Source: Allorhizocola rhizosphaerae (GTDB lineage Bacteria > Actinomycetota > Actinomycetes > Mycobacteriales > Micromonosporaceae). From it: DNA of 37,486 nt. A program made the translations under genes and the position numbers. Position 1 is the stretch's first letter; every line of letters starts with the position of its first letter. Shown here one piece after another: positions 14,212 through 21,776 of the stretch. Below the pieces are notes generated by a model. The model was not told the origin of the DNA, did not search any database, and saw nothing but the letters and a program-made list of their open reading frames with translations. The DNA lies in contig NZ_QJUG01000067.1 in NCBI RefSeq assembly GCF_003426775.1, forward strand, positions 1 through 37,486. Direction: 5' to 3'.

Positions 14212-15236
14212 GCCAGTGAAGCAAGTATGTCGCTTTCGCGTTGCCGCGATAGGCCGATCTCAGTGGAGCGTTCATTGATCAATGCCTGGTCCGTTGTGGA
14301 CAGCCATTCCCAGGTCGCAGCAACGGTTTCCAGGAGGGGCCGACATTTCAGGCCGTTGGAATGGGCAGCCGTAGAGTCGACCTGCCATACGCCGCGGTGG
14401 GTCCGCCACAGCGGTAGCTCGGACCATTGCCTGACACCGTGTGCGCGGAGTAGATCATCTGGCACCCAGACCAGCTCCGCGTTCGAGTCCGTGACCTTCT
14501 TGCACGCGTTGAGCAGGTCAGCGAAGGTGTCCCGGCCGATCGGTGCGGTGATGTTGAACGTTCCTGCGGTCCCTGCCACCAGGCTATCCAGGACGAAGTT
14601 GGCAACGTCGCGCACGTCCACCGGCTGGATGCTTCGGTCGCGTGCTCCGGGAGCCAGCACGTGACCGCCAGCGGCGATACGTCGCAGCCACCAAGGCAGT
14701 CGGCCAACGTACTCGCCGGGGCCGAGGACGACGCCCGGTCGCACGTTGATGGTTCGCTCCGCCCCGAAGGTTTCCAGCACGGCGCGTTCGCAGCCCGCCT
14801 TAAGCCGTCCGTAGCGGGTGGGGCCGTCCTCAACATCGGGCGGCCCAAAGTCTTCGTCGGCGTCGGCCGGGCAATCAAGGACGCGTGCGGCTTCGGACAG
14901 TGGTTCGGCCGGCCAGCCCTCGTAGACGCTGACGGTGGACACAAAGACGCAGCTGTCGCAGACAGGTTGCAGCAAACGTGCGCCACCGAGCACTTGTTGT
15001 GGCACGTATCCGCACATGTCGACTACCGCTTCCCATGCGCCGGACTCGGCGAGGTGTCGCATGTCGGTAGGGTTCGTCCGGTCGCCGCGGAGAGCCTGCA
15101 CGCCGGGCACGTCGGCGCCAGATTGCCCTCGGTTGAAGGTGGTGACGTGCCAGCCGCGTCGGAGCGCAGCCTCGACCACCGTGCGACCCAGAAACAGCGT
15201 TCCACCGAGAACGAGCAAGCGCATGATCAGTATCAT
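14208..15236 (-). CDS. NAD-dependent epimerase/dehydratase
   Basis: About 342 aa with an N-terminal Rossmann fold, LLVLGGTLFLGRTVVEAALR (GGTxFxG dinucleotide motif), then FNRGQSGADVPGVQALRGDR and a YGRLKAG sequence in the position of the YxxxK catalytic motif. RPGVVLGPGEY and the C-terminal helices match actinobacterial SDR-extended proteins related to nucleotide-sugar epimerases and CSP41-like reductases. Substrate unknown. ATG at 15236 (MILIMRLL) has a GGGGAGG nearby but close; the ATG at 15224 is the alternative. The hydrophilic stretch upstream in the same frame (to 15392) is not conserved-looking. Confidence 0.82.
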   Translation of the reverse strand: MILIMRLLVLGGTLFLGRTVVEAALRRGWHVTTFNRGQSGADVPGVQALRGDRTNPTDMRHLAESGAWEAVVDMCGYVPQQVLGGARLLQPVCDSCVFVSTVSVYEGWPAEPLSEAARVLDCPADADEDFGPPDVEDGPTRYGRLKAGCERAVLETFGAERTINVRPGVVLGPGEYVGRLPWWLRRIAAGGHVLAPGARDRSIQPVDVRDVANFVLDSLVAGTAGTFNITAPIGRDTFADLLNACKKVTDSNAELVWVPDDLLRAHGVRQWSELPLWRTHRGVWQVDSTAAHSNGLKCRPLLETVAATWEWLSTTDQALINERSTEIGLSRQRESDILASLA

Positions 15237-15374
15237 CGCCTCCCCGGCGCGGAGACACCAGGGGAGGGTGCTGGCGCGCATGGACAGGTGATCATTCCAC
15301 TGTGCGGTTGCGCCGGAGCCAAGCGGAAACGTCGATCTTGCCCGCTGCCTGAAGCAACGAAAGGACACTTGACT

Positions 15375-15417
15375 GCGGTGCCGGGGGATCATGCCCCCGC
15401 CACCGCATCGGCATTTT
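15375..15417 (+). terminator. Strong hairpin with T-run, intergenic
   Basis: GCGGTG (15375-15380) and GGGGG (15383-15387) pair with CCCCC (15394-15398) and CACCGC (15401-15406), 12 pairs with one mismatch over a 6-nt loop, followed by TTTTT at 15413-15417. It has the form of a plus-strand Rho-independent terminator although no plus-strand gene ends just before it, so it may insulate the gene that follows or end an unseen transcript. Apart from this and the promoter below, 15237-15606 shows nothing convincing. Confidence 0.5.
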
Positions 15418-15606
15418 TGCTAGTCGTTTGTTTCGTCGGCTGGCTTCGAGTGTCGGCGGTCGCCGAGGATACGTACGGTGGTGCTCAGTTTGATTGGTGC
15501 GTCTTCAGGGCCGCTTCTCCGCACCAAGAAGATCATCGATTTAACGGCGGGTGGGTCTGATGGTCAATGTGGGAGGAAGACCATCGCCAAATTGCTCGCC
15601 GACATG

Positions 15607-15612
15607 TAAGGT
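15607..15612 (+). promoter_or_regulatory. -10 box of a probable leaderless promoter
   Basis: TAAGGT fits TANNNT and ends 7 bases before an ATG at 15620. The same spacing is seen before the CYTH gene. The ATG opens a tiny frame that is coupled to the 601-aa gene. No -35 consensus is evident. Confidence 0.5.
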
Positions 15613-15619
15613 TCCCGCC

Positions 15620-15655
15620 ATGTCAAAGAGAATCGAGTCCCTGTTCCTCCGGTGA
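15620..15655 (+). CDS. Leader mini-ORF (11 aa) coupled to the 601-aa gene
   Basis: ATG at 15620 opens the frame MSKRIESLFLR and stops with TGA at 15653-15655, overlapping the GTG start of the next gene as GTGA. With the TANNNT box 7 bases upstream the ATG would be the 5' end of the mRNA. There is no good Shine-Dalgarno before the GTG, so translation of the long gene may depend on re-initiation after this peptide. The arrangement is seen directly; the coupling is inferred. Confidence 0.4.
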   Translation: MSKRIESLFLR

Positions 15656-17457
15656 GCGAGGTATACGAGCGCGAGGCGCTCGACCGCCCGGTTTCCTTGT
15701 ACGAACACGCATTGCGTTTGCATCGTTTGGCGCCGGACGAGCCGCTGCCTGGTGGAGGACATCCGTTCCCGGACACCTGCGATGACCACCGTGTTCCGCA
15801 TCAAGAACGTCTACGTGCCCCTTCTGCTGTATTGCGTCAGTTCATCGAGAATCCAGACGCGTCGGCACAGGACTTACACGACCTATGTGCGCAGATGACC
15901 TTCCACGCTCGGGATGTGAAGCAGGTCCTCGTCGAGGAACTGGCTCCCGAGCCTTCACCGCGGTTGCGTGAGGCCAGCCGGTGGCTCGTGCGTCACGGCA
16001 CCAACCGGCGTGCGGTCATGGTGGGGCTTGGCCTAATGCGGGGTAATGCTGAGCTACAGGATGCGCCTCTCATCAGGGTCATCGGGCTGCTACGCGCAGT
16101 CGATCAGCTTGCCGCAGAGGTACTGGCCGGCATTGGCGGAGCTGAGTTGGATCTGATCTGGCTGGCGGAGCGGTCGCGGAGCTTCACTCGGATCGTCGCA
16201 GTCGAGGCGCTGGCGGAGCACTCTGATGCGCAGGTGCGCGAGTGGGTGCTGTCCACGCCCCGGGACCTACTTTCCGGCGACCTCGCCCGGAAAGTCGCTG
16301 AACGGCAAGATTTAGCGGCGATGCTCGACCGCCCCGAGGTGGCCGATGATTTGTGGGATCAGGCCGGGAATCTTCTGCTGGCCATGACCAGTACGCGCAA
16401 CTACCAGTCCGAGATCGGCCGGTACGAGAACGCGCTTGCCGTCTATCAGCGTTGGGTGACCGTAGCGTCCCAGCGGCCCGCCACCGTGCCACGCGCCGCA
16501 CTGCTGGCGATGGTGGCCGAGGACGTGAGGACTGGCCAGGCGGCACCGGTTGCTGGCGAGCTTCGCCACGGCTTAGTCGCCGAGATACTCAGTGTGCTGA
16601 CTTCACCGGCATGGATGAAGGTGCTGCGTCGCAGTGCCGCGTCGGCTGGCGATCCTGTCGAGGCAAGGCGAGCGGCCTGGGTTGTCAACCAGATCACCCG
16701 CGACGATGTGCCGAAGACCGGGTTCGCCGTGCGGATCGTGGTGCCCGACCCCGTACCTGCCGGCTTTCCCCAGGTCGAGGCTAGGATCGTGATCGATGGT
16801 GTGCCCGTGGTTGCCGCAGCTTTCAATAAGGGCCCAGCTGAGAGTCCAGAACTGCTGGTGGGCAGCGGGCGACTCCAGGCAGCCAGCGAACCCAGACAGA
16901 TCAGGCTCGCCGAAGCGTACTGCACGGAAGGATGCTGCGGCGGACTGTACGTCACGATCGTGCGCCAGGGACCGGAGGTTGTCTGGAAGGACTGGCGATT
17001 GTCGGCAACAGGGACGAGTTCCCCGGACTGCCTGCCGCCAGAGGTCCGGTTCAACGCCGTGGAGTACGACGACGAGGTCGCGCGGGCCGAGCAGGACTAC
17101 AGCTGGGAGTGGCCAGCCAGGACGGTAGCCCGGCTCGTGGCCGGCCAGCTGCGCGCCGACCCCGCGATTCTGGGCCGGTGGGACTGTTCGCCGGGCTGGT
17201 GCACGGCCTGGTTGCAGGACTACGACAGCGCACGGCTGACTTTCATGTATCCCGCGACCCGGGTGTCGTTTGACGAGCCGTCGGTCCAGTTCGGCGTGGT
17301 GATCGACGTCGCGGACCGCGATCCTCAGACTCTGGCCACCCACGTCATTGATTCATTGCGAAACGCCGATCCAAAATTGTCGGCGGAAATGATCGGCGGG
17401 AGCAAGAACGGCGCCGAAGCACTCGGCCTGGTGTACCGACCCCCGAGCCGCTGGTGA
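15652..17457 (+). CDS. Unknown 601-aa protein, helical repeat plus Cys motif
   Basis: No function is recognised. The N-terminus (YEHALRLHRLAPDEPLPGGG, HPFPD) resembles openings of uncharacterised actinomycete proteins. Residues about 60-320 form short helices of HEAT-like character (RIVAVEALAEHSDAQVREWV). From about 360 a beta-rich C-terminal half carries EAYCTEGCCGGLYVTIVRQG, VVWKDWRL and LGRWDCSPGWC. The CxxGCCGGLxVxI pattern recurs in other actinomycete hypotheticals and could bind a metal or form disulfides; no signal peptide is present, so metal or zinc binding is more likely. It is convergent with the 761-aa gene, with a terminator hairpin between them. Confidence 0.7.
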   Translation: MSEVYEREALDRPVSLYEHALRLHRLAPDEPLPGGGHPFPDTCDDHRVPHQERLRAPSAVLRQFIENPDASAQDLHDLCAQMTFHARDVKQVLVEELAPEPSPRLREASRWLVRHGTNRRAVMVGLGLMRGNAELQDAPLIRVIGLLRAVDQLAAEVLAGIGGAELDLIWLAERSRSFTRIVAVEALAEHSDAQVREWVLSTPRDLLSGDLARKVAERQDLAAMLDRPEVADDLWDQAGNLLLAMTSTRNYQSEIGRYENALAVYQRWVTVASQRPATVPRAALLAMVAEDVRTGQAAPVAGELRHGLVAEILSVLTSPAWMKVLRRSAASAGDPVEARRAAWVVNQITRDDVPKTGFAVRIVVPDPVPAGFPQVEARIVIDGVPVVAAAFNKGPAESPELLVGSGRLQAASEPRQIRLAEAYCTEGCCGGLYVTIVRQGPEVVWKDWRLSATGTSSPDCLPPEVRFNAVEYDDEVARAEQDYSWEWPARTVARLVAGQLRADPAILGRWDCSPGWCTAWLQDYDSARLTFMYPATRVSFDEPSVQFGVVIDVADRDPQTLATHVIDSLRNADPKLSAEMIGGSKNGAEALGLVYRPPSRW

Positions 17458-17463
17458 GCGGTC

Positions 17464-17497
17464 GGCAGGCGAGTCAACACCTGACGGCTCGCCTGCC
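17464..17497. terminator. Bidirectional terminator-like hairpin between convergent genes
   Basis: GGCAGGCGAG (17464-17473) is perfectly complementary to CTCGCCTGCC (17488-17497) with a 14-nt loop. It lies 6 bases after the 601-aa gene stop and before the stop of the 761-aa gene on the other strand, the expected place for a shared terminator. There is no long T-run. Confidence 0.55.
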
Positions 17498-17550
17498 GCC
17501 TCCTGGCGAAGACCAGCAATTGGCAAAAGTGTTGCGGCGCTTCCTTTTGC

Positions 17551-19836
17551 CTACCCCTTGGCCGGCCGGTTGGGTTGCAGGAGCCAGTGACCGTTTGTGG
17601 ACCATCCCAGTAACCGGCGGGCTGTTCCGGCGGTGCCGGATTGATCGAAGGAACCGCCGTCGAGGATGTGGCTGAGGCCGTCGAGGGCGGGTTGAAGCCG
17701 TAGCTGAACATGATCGGCCTGAGAATTCAAGGAACTTTGCGCGTCGGTCACGAACCGCCGCTGGATGGCCGGGGCGGTTTGCGACAGATAGAACAGCATG
17801 TGCCGCCACGCGTACGCGAGATCTTTGACGGTGCGCAGCGGTCGCGGGTTATGGTCGAGCTGCCTGGCCAATTCCACTATCCGGTTGAGACATTGCTGAG
17901 CGAGGCTGTCCCAGCCCTTGGCCGGTGTGACATCGGCTTTGGCGACGAGCGTGGCGAGGTTGTGTGTGGTCAGAATCTGGGCCTGCTCGATGACCATTCC
18001 GTTGGCTGCCACCGAGTATCGGCTGGTCGGGTTGCTGGCCCGGTCGTGGCAGAGAGCGTCGAACGTGGTCGAGGTGCGGGCAATCCGCCACCTGCGGCGG
18101 GTGTCGTCAATGGCAGACACTGCTGCGTAGTCGATGCCGTAGTAGCGCTCGTACAGGCTGCCGTGCAGCAGTTCGGCAGCGGTCTTCGCGGCGTGCAGGA
18201 ACTTGGCTGAGAAGGTGCCCATGAAAATGTCGGCGGCCAGTTCCTCGACCCATGGCAGTTCGATGTTCGCTTGCTTGGAAAGCGTTGCGAGTTCGGTGAT
18301 CATGGGGTTGGGCAGCACGGTGGCCGGGAAACCGTTGAGGACCAGGCCGCCGAGGCGGCGCAACGTGTGTGCCGCGTGCTTGTTGGCCGTGCCGGCGATG
18401 CGGCGATGCCTGTTGAGGGCCTGTATCCACGGCAGCTCGTGTATGCGGACTTGATGTTCCAGGTTTAGCAGCAGGAGCGAGCGCCGGTTGCGGAACGCCC
18501 GGTAGTGTGCTGCGGCAAGGGTTTGCAGCGCTGGATCGGGGTAGCTGACCGCGATCGTGGCAGCGGAAAGCTGTGGCACGAGGGTGGCCAGCACTTCTGC
18601 TGATCCGATCACACCTGCCGCGATGAGTTCCTCTGGGGTGCCGGCCTGCGCTCGGCGCACCACCCGGGCGATCGATGGCGGGATTGCGGCTCCCGGCGGC
18701 AGACCTGTCTCGGCTGCCTCATCCGATGCGACGGAGGCGATGGCCTGCGCTGTGTCAGCTATGCCGGTCTCAGCTGGTTGTGCGGCAACCCGCCCGGCCA
18801 CGAGAACGGCGAGAGCCTGGTGGGTGGGCCGGGCGGCGTCGGCGGCTTGCCGCTCACGAAGCGCGGTGTGAGCGTCCGAGCCGATCGGGCCGCGGCGGCG
18901 CAGCATCGAGTCGACGGCATGCTGTAGCAGTCTGGCTTCCCGTGAGCCGATCCCGGTGCCGGCGACATACTTTTCCAGCGCGCCGCGCAGGATTGCCATG
19001 TTCTCTTTGGGCTTGCGATGTTTCGAGCACCAGGTGTGGGTGGCGGCGAGGCGCCGGTATCGGTCCAGCAGTGCGACGGCCTGATTTTTCCAGCCGGGCG
19101 GAAACTGGTAGCCGACGCGGCCGGTGTCATCGGCGCTTTGGCACCACAGGGCAAGCAGGTCGTCGGCGAACGGGTTCCACACCGTGAGTGCTTCGCGCAT
19201 CGACTCGATGCGCGGATTGGGCTTCTTGGCGGTCAGGGTCTGACGGACGTGACCGGCGGTTTCCCGCCACACGATCTCCGGATCGCCCGCTCGTTCATCA
19301 GCTGATGCTGGCGCGAAACGTAGCTGGCCAGCGTAGGGCAGCAGGGTGTCCACCAGCTCGGTGGCACGATCACGGTCGTCGGCCCGTAGCAGCCACGCCA
19401 CTGCCGGCAGCGCTGCCTCTTCCGGTACCTCGATGCGGTACCTGCCGGAATCCAGGATTGCGTATAGCTCGGTCATGCCCGGCTCGGACAGGTAGTAGGC
19501 GAACAGCGCGCTGCGTTGCGATGGCAAACCCATCCGCTCGATGACGGCCAGCTCATGGTCACGCAGCGGCCCACCGGCGGCTGCGGCTCCGGTGGCGAAG
19601 CCGCCCCGGACGACCTCTGGTGTCACCCACGCAGGCAGCCCAGCTACCGGGGTACGGGAGCCAACGGTCACAGTGCCATCCGTCATGCCTGCCAGCACGC
19701 TGTGCCACCGCTGCACGCGTTGGCCGGCGCGTCGCCGGGTGGCGGCGTCTTCGTGTGTGGCCGCGGTCACTAGCGCAGCGGCGAGCTGCCCGGCCGCGTA
19801 GCCGAGCCCAATCGGAGGGGTTTCGTTGTTGCTCAT
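17551..19836 (-). CDS. Unknown large helical protein (761 aa) behind a tRNA-like element
   Basis: From the ATG at 19836 (MSNNETPPIGLGYAAG) the protein has 761 aa. A GTG at 19854 would add six residues but lies inside the T-loop of the tRNA-like element. No catalytic motif is recognised. Most of the sequence is helical, with Arg-rich segments (RYRRLAATHTWCSKHRKPKE, AFRNRRSLLLLNLEHQVRI, NRHRRIAGTANKHAAHTLRR) that could contact RNA. It has no signal peptide or clear membrane helix. It is the last gene of a minus-strand operon with two pol-beta-type nucleotidyltransferases. The ATG is two bases after the discriminator position of the tRNA-like element and lacks a Shine-Dalgarno, so its translation may depend on that RNA (inference). 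It could be an RNA-binding partner of the nucleotidyltransferases. Confidence 0.75.
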   Translation of the reverse strand: MSNNETPPIGLGYAAGQLAAALVTAATHEDAATRRRAGQRVQRWHSVLAGMTDGTVTVGSRTPVAGLPAWVTPEVVRGGFATGAAAAGGPLRDHELAVIERMGLPSQRSALFAYYLSEPGMTELYAILDSGRYRIEVPEEAALPAVAWLLRADDRDRATELVDTLLPYAGQLRFAPASADERAGDPEIVWRETAGHVRQTLTAKKPNPRIESMREALTVWNPFADDLLALWCQSADDTGRVGYQFPPGWKNQAVALLDRYRRLAATHTWCSKHRKPKENMAILRGALEKYVAGTGIGSREARLLQHAVDSMLRRRGPIGSDAHTALRERQAADAARPTHQALAVLVAGRVAAQPAETGIADTAQAIASVASDEAAETGLPPGAAIPPSIARVVRRAQAGTPEELIAAGVIGSAEVLATLVPQLSAATIAVSYPDPALQTLAAAHYRAFRNRRSLLLLNLEHQVRIHELPWIQALNRHRRIAGTANKHAAHTLRRLGGLVLNGFPATVLPNPMITELATLSKQANIELPWVEELAADIFMGTFSAKFLHAAKTAAELLHGSLYERYYGIDYAAVSAIDDTRRRWRIARTSTTFDALCHDRASNPTSRYSVAANGMVIEQAQILTTHNLATLVAKADVTPAKGWDSLAQQCLNRIVELARQLDHNPRPLRTVKDLAYAWRHMLFYLSQTAPAIQRRFVTDAQSSLNSQADHVQLRLQPALDGLSHILDGGSFDQSGTAGTARRLLGWSTNGHWLLQPNRPAKG

Positions 19837-19838
19837 CG

Positions 19839-19912
19839 CCAGCGTGGCGGGCACTGCCCCCGCACCCTCCGGGTCCGAAGCCCGGTGCTCTGCCTAATTG
19901 AGCTACACGCTG
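19839..19912 (-). tRNA. tRNA-like element, apparent anticodon TCG (Arg), aberrant T-loop
   Basis: On the minus strand a full cloverleaf folds: acceptor CAGCGTG/CACGCTG (7 perfect pairs), D-arm GCTC-AATTAGGCA-GAGC, anticodon arm CCGGG-CTTCGGA-CCCGG with U33 and TCG at 34-36, variable AGGGT, T-stem GCGGG/CCCGC, discriminator G. The T-loop reads GGCAGTG instead of TTCGANT, so the T-psi-C box and the internal B-box-like sequence are lost while the stem is perfectly kept. No CCA is encoded (CGA follows). It lies between the 158-aa gene and the 761-aa gene, whose ATG follows two bases later; the T-loop contains a GTG in frame with that gene. It may be a true tRNA with an odd loop, a tRNA remnant, or a tRNA mimic serving as substrate or regulator for this operon. 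Confidence 0.6.
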
Positions 19913-19969
19913 CTGAAACTCCCGGCCACCCTAGGCGGACCGAGGCTGCATTCGCCAGCGAGATAACTC

Positions 19970-20446
19970 TCAGCCCTCGCTGCTGCCACCGGACTGATAC
20001 TGCCGCCACACGGCCCTCAGCTTCTCCAGCTCAGTGCGAGGAAACGGGTGTCCCCATTTATCCTGATAGCGGCTTTCGCCGCGTTCTGATGCGACCGTGT
20101 CGAACCCCCGGATGATGGCGCGGGCCAGCGTGTCGACGGTTTGCCAGCTACTCCACAGCTGGATACCGGCCTTGTCGTGCCGTTGGCGATCGGGCATTTG
20201 AAGCATCTGAATCCAGACGTGGTCGCCTTCGCGGAAGAAGATCCAGCGGAAAATGGTCGGCTCCGCCTCGAACTGAGCGCGTGTTTCGCCGGGCATAGCG
20301 ACGATGCGGGTGACGGCTTCCAGCAGATCGTTCGGCGCCAGGGTGATGTACGAGGCGGTCGCCTCCGCTTGAGTTTGATCGTCGGCTACCAGGCAGTCGG
20401 CCCAGCCATGGCCGCTGAGCGTCCAGGTGAACGTCATGCCCGGCAT
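19970..20446 (-). CDS. Unknown 158-aa protein
   Basis: The product begins MPGMTFTWTLSGHGWADCLV, a beta-hairpin-like opening, followed by EATASYITLAPNDLLEAVTR and FRWIFFREGDHVWIQMLQM, then a charged helical tail. I know similar small proteins with an FxWxLxGHGWAxxxV opening, without assigned function. GGGGG precedes the start. It is 21 bases after the zinc-ribbon gene stop and lies immediately before the tRNA-like element, in the same direction. Confidence 0.7.
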   Translation of the reverse strand: MPGMTFTWTLSGHGWADCLVADDQTQAEATASYITLAPNDLLEAVTRIVAMPGETRAQFEAEPTIFRWIFFREGDHVWIQMLQMPDRQRHDKAGIQLWSSWQTVDTLARAIIRGFDTVASERGESRYQDKWGHPFPRTELEKLRAVWRQYQSGGSSEG

Positions 20447-20467
20447 CGGGATATCCCCCTCGTTAAA

Positions 20468-20983
20468 TCAGGCCCGTTGTGAAGTAACCAGGCTGCGCTT
20501 GAGTTTCTGGATGGTTTTCAGGACTTCGTCGCGGTGACGCGCTGATTTGAGCCACGCGGGGAGCTTGGCGACCATCGACATCCGCCGCCGGTATCCCTCG
20601 CCCATGCGGACAGCGTCGGAACGTTCACGGATGGTGGCGGCGATGTAGGATTCCACAAAGGACAGATGGTCGAGGTTGTAGGCCCACAAGAGATTCCCGC
20701 CGCAGCACGTCTTCTGAAGCCACAGCGGCAACCCGAACACCGGGTCGCCCACAGTGCCACGCCTGCCGGTGTAAATGGTCAGGCAACGTGCCGTCTTATC
20801 TCGGTGGAAGCCGCAGGACCGGCAGACCACACGCCACTGCCGGGCCTGGTAGAAGTTTTCGCTGCCGTCAGCGGTGAACACCCGGGCGGGCTGGCCGCAG
20901 CGTGGACACACGACCAGAGCGTTACCAGCGAAATGATGAACGGTGATCTGCCGATCCCGGAACACCTTTGACTGGTCAGCCAT
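20468..20983 (-). CDS. Zinc-ribbon protein
   Basis: The 171-aa product has an N-terminal zinc ribbon, CPRCGQPARVF and CRSCGFHRDKTARC (two CxxC pairs, residues about 26-65), and a conserved C-terminal part: DPVFGLPLWLQKTCCGGNLL, WAYNLDHLSFVESYI, LPAWLKSARHRDEVLKTI. This combination recurs in diverse bacteria as an uncharacterised family and often travels with nucleic-acid-related genes. The ribbon probably binds zinc and perhaps RNA or DNA. It overlaps the upstream gene by 8 bases, so the two are translated together. Confidence 0.8.
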   Translation of the reverse strand: MADQSKVFRDRQITVHHFAGNALVVCPRCGQPARVFTADGSENFYQARQWRVVCRSCGFHRDKTARCLTIYTGRRGTVGDPVFGLPLWLQKTCCGGNLLWAYNLDHLSFVESYIAATIRERSDAVRMGEGYRRRMSMVAKLPAWLKSARHRDEVLKTIQKLKRSLVTSQRA

Positions 20984-21776
20984 GGCGCTCGTCCTGTGGC
21001 GGTGTGGGCCGGAATTCGTGTACTACCTCGATGAGGCCGACAATGTGCCGGTTGAACTCATCGAGTTCCTCGGCCGGCACCCACAATTCGAGGATGTCGC
21101 GCCCGCCTGCCTGCTGGACTGGGTACCGGGCAACGAACTCGACGTCGACCTCGAAGCGCGTGACATATCCAACGCCGGACGCGGGAACGTTCCAATCCCG
21201 GGCGATCATGATGGCATATTGCTCGTTGAGCACCGGGTAGAAGATCGGCTGATCCGGGAGCCGGGGTGGCCAGTAACGCCACCCGGACTGGCGTACCAGC
21301 TCCAGTTCCTGCGGGCCGGTGGGACGCCAGAGCGTGACCGTCTTCATGGTGTTATCCCCGTTCAAGTCGGGCGGGAGGAGCCGCGTGGGTTGCGCCGAAG
21401 CGGATTCGCCTGCCGGGCTGCCGTGATGGCTGGCAGCAACGGCTGATCGCGGGGCGGCGCCGATGGAATAGGCAATAGCCTCGGCGGCACACTCGTAATC
21501 GCGGGCGAGCGGACCAACAAGGGCTGGCTCTGGCTCACACGCCTCGATCAGACCCCTGGTCAGATCCCGGATACGGTCCGCGTGTGTCAAACGCTGCGGT
21601 TTACGGTGACGGCGTTCGATGTTGCGCCAGCGGCGGAGCCCGATGGCCGCCAGCCGTTGCCGGTTTCCCGGTACAGGGACCGGGCAGCCGCTGTTCCACA
21701 AGTCCTCCAGCGCCTGGATGATCGCATGCAACAGCGCTTCTCTGTTGCCATCGTTGTCTTCGGCCACGTGGGTCAT
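20976..21776 (-). CDS. Two-part protein: unknown N-terminus, 'ADP-ribosylation/crystallin J1'-type C-terminus
   Basis: The 266-aa frame has two parts. Residues 1-143 (HAIIQALEDLWNSGCPVP, GLRRWRNIERRHRKPQRL) match nothing I know and end in a low-complexity linker. Residues 144-266 (MKTVTLWRPTGPQELELVRQ, RLPDQPIFYPVLNEQYA, ARDWNVPASGVGYVTRFEVD) match a widespread small protein usually labelled ADP-ribosylation/crystallin J1, with unproven function. That second part has its own ATG at 21347 preceded by GGGGATAACACC, so it may be translated separately, or two genes have fused. The ATG at 21776 directly abuts the nucleotidyltransferase stop. Confidence 0.75.
   Translation of the reverse strand: MTHVAEDNDGNREALLHAIIQALEDLWNSGCPVPVPGNRQRLAAIGLRRWRNIERRHRKPQRLTHADRIRDLTRGLIEACEPEPALVGPLARDYECAAEAIAYSIGAAPRSAVAASHHGSPAGESASAQPTRLLPPDLNGDNTMKTVTLWRPTGPQELELVRQSGWRYWPPRLPDQPIFYPVLNEQYAIMIARDWNVPASGVGYVTRFEVDVEFVARYPVQQAGGRDILELWVPAEELDEFNRHIVGLIEVVHEFRPTPPQDERHG

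Noticed and set aside
14661-15560. Plus-strand open frame of 299 codons
   Set aside because: Largely antisense to the epimerase, with no motif; the non-overlapping tail is not protein-like.
17551-19912. Ro60/TROVE protein with Y-RNA (bacterial RNA-repair operon)
   Set aside because: The tRNA-like element, nucleotidyltransferases and a large helical protein recall such operons, but the 761-aa protein shows no TROVE or von Willebrand A motif and no RtcA/RtcB gene is present.
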